From assembly GCA_019634415.1 (NCBI GenBank), contig JAHQVJ010000117.1:62001-126000 (forward strand): a stretch of 64,000 nucleotides of DNA. Direction: 5' to 3'. Position numbers and translations under genes: made by a program. The stretch comes from Myxococcales bacterium (GTDB lineage Bacteria; Myxococcota_A; UBA796; GCA-2862545). The notes under the pieces are model-generated. The model did no database searches. It was given only the letters and a program-made list of their open reading frames with translations, and was not told where the DNA came from. Below are positions 61,861 through 64,000 of this stretch, piece by piece. The first letter of the stretch is position 1. Every line of letters begins with the position of its first letter.

Positions 61861-62598
61861 GTGACCTCGCGCCGGCCCCATCGCGGTACTGCCCTGTTGG
61901 TCGCTCAGCGGCGACCCGGGGACCTGATGCTCGAGCACGAGGCAGCGGTGTTCGCTGCACGTGCGGGCCTGCAGCGCCACCAGCTCCATGTGCACCCCAT
62001 CATGCAAGGGCGCCTCGCGCGATCCGAGCTGGCCCGACACGATGCGGTCTTCTTCGGCGGCTCCGGTGACTTCAGCGTGCTCGAGCAGCACGCATGGCTC
62101 GACGATGCCATGGCCGTCATCGACCAGGTGTTGGAGCTCGGGATTCCTGGCTGGGCGAGCTGCTTTGGCTTCCAGGGACTGGCGCAGGCCCTGGGGGGCA
62201 CCGTCATCCACGACGACGACCTCACGGAGATGGGCTCCACCTGGCTCACCCTGACGGAGCAGGGGCGCAGCGATCCCGTCACGGGAGTCTTGCCCGCAGC
62301 TGGATTCTGGGCGCAGGAAGGTCATCACGATCACGTCGTGGAGCTTCCGGCGGGGGTCACCCTCCTCGCACGAGGAGAGCGCGTGCCGCTCCAAGCCTTC
62401 AAGGTCGACGGCGCTCCGTTCTACGCCAGCCAGTTCCACCCGGAGCTCCGGGTGGAGGACACCGTCACTCGGTTCCGGCACTACCAGGACAACTACCTGG
62501 GAGATCGGGATGCCTCCCTACTCGACGCACTCATGAACGGACAGGACACCGCCGAGATGGCCGATGTGCTCCCGAGGCTGTTGTCCCTCCGAAAGTAG
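61861..62598 (+). CDS. Class I glutamine amidotransferase-like protein
   Basis: A 245-residue protein of the class I glutamine amidotransferase fold, as in the GuaA glutaminase domain. The nucleophile is Cys101 in WASCFGFQGLAQALGG, and the triad His193 and Glu195 are in SQFHPEL. It lacks a synthetase domain and so is a stand-alone GATase1 protein, such as those acting as gamma-glutamyl hydrolases or amide donors. GTG 61861 has GGAGG seven bases upstream; a longer TTG form from 61831 is less likely. The acceptor is unknown. It probably shares the sigma-54 promoter with the 60-residue gene. Confidence 0.85.
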   Translation: MTSRRPHRGTALLVAQRRPGDLMLEHEAAVFAARAGLQRHQLHVHPIMQGRLARSELARHDAVFFGGSGDFSVLEQHAWLDDAMAVIDQVLELGIPGWASCFGFQGLAQALGGTVIHDDDLTEMGSTWLTLTEQGRSDPVTGVLPAAGFWAQEGHHDHVVELPAGVTLLARGERVPLQAFKVDGAPFYASQFHPELRVEDTVTRFRHYQDNYLGDRDASLLDALMNGQDTAEMADVLPRLLSLRK

Positions 62599-62677
62599 AG
62601 GGACCGCCGTAGAATGTGAGCAACTGGGGTAAACCGACGGAAGCGGAGCACCGAAGGGAGCTGCAGGAGAGCCCCCC

Positions 62678-62962
62678 ATGGAACCACCCCTGACCTTCGA
62701 GGAGGCGCTTGGGTCCGACGAGCCGACCGTGGCATCGTTTCCACCCTTCGTGCCCATCCCAGCGCCGCTGCCCCTCGAGACACCCGACGACGAGTTGTCG
62801 GACCTGTTCGTCGTAGAGCCAGGCAGCTTCACCCTGTCCACCATGGCAGTGACGAGCGCCCTGTGCTTGCTCGCGTTCACCTTCGTGGCGTTCCTCGCCG
62901 CAGGGCTGCTCATGGGCGTCGGCATCGGGCTAGCGCTGGTGGCGCTGCTCCTCGGCGCATGA
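62678..62962 (+). CDS. Small membrane protein
   Basis: A 94-residue protein with an acidic, Pro-rich N-terminal half (residues 1-50, LETPDDELSDLFVVEPGSF) and two adjoining transmembrane helices (MAVTSALCLLAFTFVAFLAA and LLMGVGIGLALVALLL). No motif identifies a function. A ribosome site GGAG at about 62668 precedes ATG 62678. It lies 80 bases after the amidotransferase and converges on the beta-barrel gene with seven bases between stops. Confidence 0.62.
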   Translation: MEPPLTFEEALGSDEPTVASFPPFVPIPAPLPLETPDDELSDLFVVEPGSFTLSTMAVTSALCLLAFTFVAFLAAGLLMGVGIGLALVALLLGA

Positions 62963-62969
62963 CCCGAGA

Positions 62970-64000
62970 CTACAGGTAGTAGTTGAACTGACCCGCGATG
63001 GACCCGAAGTGGTACTGCCACCACTGCTGGGTGTAGGGCACCGTCGCGCCGAGGTTGGCCTCGATGTCGCGCTTGTCCGGTTGATCTGCGCGACCCGGGA
63101 AGAACTTCATCCCGACGGTGACCACGTTGAAGCGGAAGAGCCCACCATCGAAGGCGCCCTGCTCTGACGCAGGCTTCATGAAGAGCCCCGTCTCACCGAA
63201 CACCCCCACCCGGTCACCCGCCAGGTAGAACACGGACAGACCGCCCACGATCCGGCTCGACACCGTGGGATCTCCGCCCTGGGTCTGACGGAACTCGATG
63301 TCGGCCCCACCCTGGATCTGGATGTCGGTCTTGCCGAGCCGCGTGCCGGCGGCCAGCTGCGGCCGGATGGCCGGATAGCTCGGGTTGGTGTTGAAGCGGA
63401 AGTCACCGATGAAGGACACGATCGTGTTGGTACGGGCGGACTTGATCAGCGCGATACGTGGCCCGAGCTCCAGGTTCCAACCCTGATACCGACGGCGAAA
63501 GCCCCCGTGCACCGAGAACGAGCGGGAGAGCTGGTGCTCGTAGTCCAAGATCAGGTTGATGTAGGTCGGGATCCCCCACTCGAACCCGGCCTGGAAGCGA
63601 GTCCGCGGGTTCAGGTTCTCGAGCAACATCGCCTGGGCGAAGTCGATCTCCTGCCGCATGGCATCAGCGTCGGTCACGATGGGCCGCTTGACCTGGGAGT
63701 CGTACAGCTCGTCCATCAGCGACTCCATCCGGGTCTCGATGCGAGAGCGGAACACCGAGTCGGGATGCTTGGCGAGGTACTCTTCCCAGCCAGCCATCTC
63801 CTCGTCGGGCTCCAGACGCCCCAAGCGCGTAGCGGCGGACCGGTAGTCCGACTCGGTGTCGGAGCCCATCGGCGGGGAATCGTCCTCGCCCTCGAGCAGG
63901 TCGATGGACTCCCCCTCCAGGTCCTCGAACAACTCCTCGGGCTCCTCCTCCTCCTCTTCTTCTTCGTCGGTAGGACGCTCGTCCTCGTCGGAGTCGTCCT
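62970..64000 (-). CDS. Partial gene: acidic region followed by an outer-membrane beta-barrel
   Basis: The 5' end lies beyond the right edge; 343 codons are visible. The part nearest the edge is very acidic (runs of Glu and Asp, for example in 63901-64000), followed by a short helical stretch (EEYLAKHPDSVFRSRIETRM) and about 230 residues of alternating beta strands (FQAGFEWGIPTYINLILDYE, VGVFGETGLFMKPASEQGAF) that end in Phe-Asn-Tyr-Tyr-Leu, an aromatic C-terminus like that of outer-membrane proteins. It is most likely an outer-membrane barrel with a periplasmic or surface acidic domain. No transport substrate can be named. Confidence 0.72.
   Translation of the reverse strand, partial: DDSDEDERPTDEEEEEEEEPEELFEDLEGESIDLLEGEDDSPPMGSDTESDYRSAATRLGRLEPDEEMAGWEEYLAKHPDSVFRSRIETRMESLMDELYDSQVKRPIVTDADAMRQEIDFAQAMLLENLNPRTRFQAGFEWGIPTYINLILDYEHQLSRSFSVHGGFRRRYQGWNLELGPRIALIKSARTNTIVSFIGDFRFNTNPSYPAIRPQLAAGTRLGKTDIQIQGGADIEFRQTQGGDPTVSSRIVGGLSVFYLAGDRVGVFGETGLFMKPASEQGAFDGGLFRFNVVTVGMKFFPGRADQPDKRDIEANLGATVPYTQQWWQYHFGSIAGQFNYYL

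Overview
The window is uniformly GC-rich bacterial chromosome with about 52 protein-coding genes, one disrupted gene, four tRNA genes and several strong hairpin or promoter signals. It looks like Myxococcota or a neighbouring former-deltaproteobacterial lineage. The reasons are many Cys-anchored lipoproteins with long Thr/Asp/Pro linkers, a beta-helix protein with a MopE-like metal-binding motif and a MYXO-CTERM-like tail, FHA-sigma-54 activators, TIGR02996-type proteins, a DUF4423-type regulator and a bacterial Tricorn protease. No phage, integrase, insertion sequence or CRISPR array was seen. The lineage is an inference; no rRNA gene is present to settle it.

Region 1 (1-11 kb): small lipoproteins, an ATP-grasp protein, cysS, a double-HTH DUF4423 regulator with a dyad upstream, a beta-propeller lipoprotein broken by a frameshift, and two TIGR02996-type proteins.

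Region 2 (11.05-26.7 kb) is the most striking part. Eight genes on one strand are fused by stop/start overlaps or a 1-base gap: a left-handed beta-helix acyltransferase, a TcmP/LCM-type methyltransferase, a 2182-residue synthase (two FMN-reductase-like barrels, KS, AT, ACP, KR), a 1346-residue synthase (KS, AT, DH, PPTase-like tail), a free ACP, two alpha/beta hydrolases and an MGT-family glycosyltransferase. The synthases resemble PUFA (Pfa) and heterocyst-glycolipid (Hgl) synthases, so the likely product is a reduced or unsaturated, methylated and glycosylated long-chain lipid. A hybrid histidine kinase follows directly.

Region 3 (28.7-41.9 kb): Tricorn protease, a collagen-like lipoprotein, more lipoproteins including an alpha/beta hydrolase without its nucleophile, a FadL-like porin, the beta-helix surface protein, a DnaQ-like exonuclease, uppP, and a long hairpin at 40306-40374 in a convergent gap.

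Region 4 (41.9-49.8 kb): tRNA-Val and tRNA-Asp with a strong terminator, a cytochrome c, then on the minus strand the proteostasis set tRNA-His, tRNA-Lys, tig, a PaaX-like regulator, clpP, clpX and lon. The PaaX-like gene sits inside the usually conserved tig-clpP-clpX order.

Region 5 (49.8-64 kb): a pseudokinase, an inositol-phosphatase-family enzyme overlapping rpoH, a divergent pair of a degenerate AAA protein and a winged-helix protein, a gamma-glutamylcyclotransferase-like protein, two sigma-54 activators, a coiled-coil/TPR pair, and a 60-residue protein plus glutamine amidotransferase behind an excellent sigma-54 promoter at 61587-61602. The last gene, an acidic protein with a beta-barrel, runs off the right edge.
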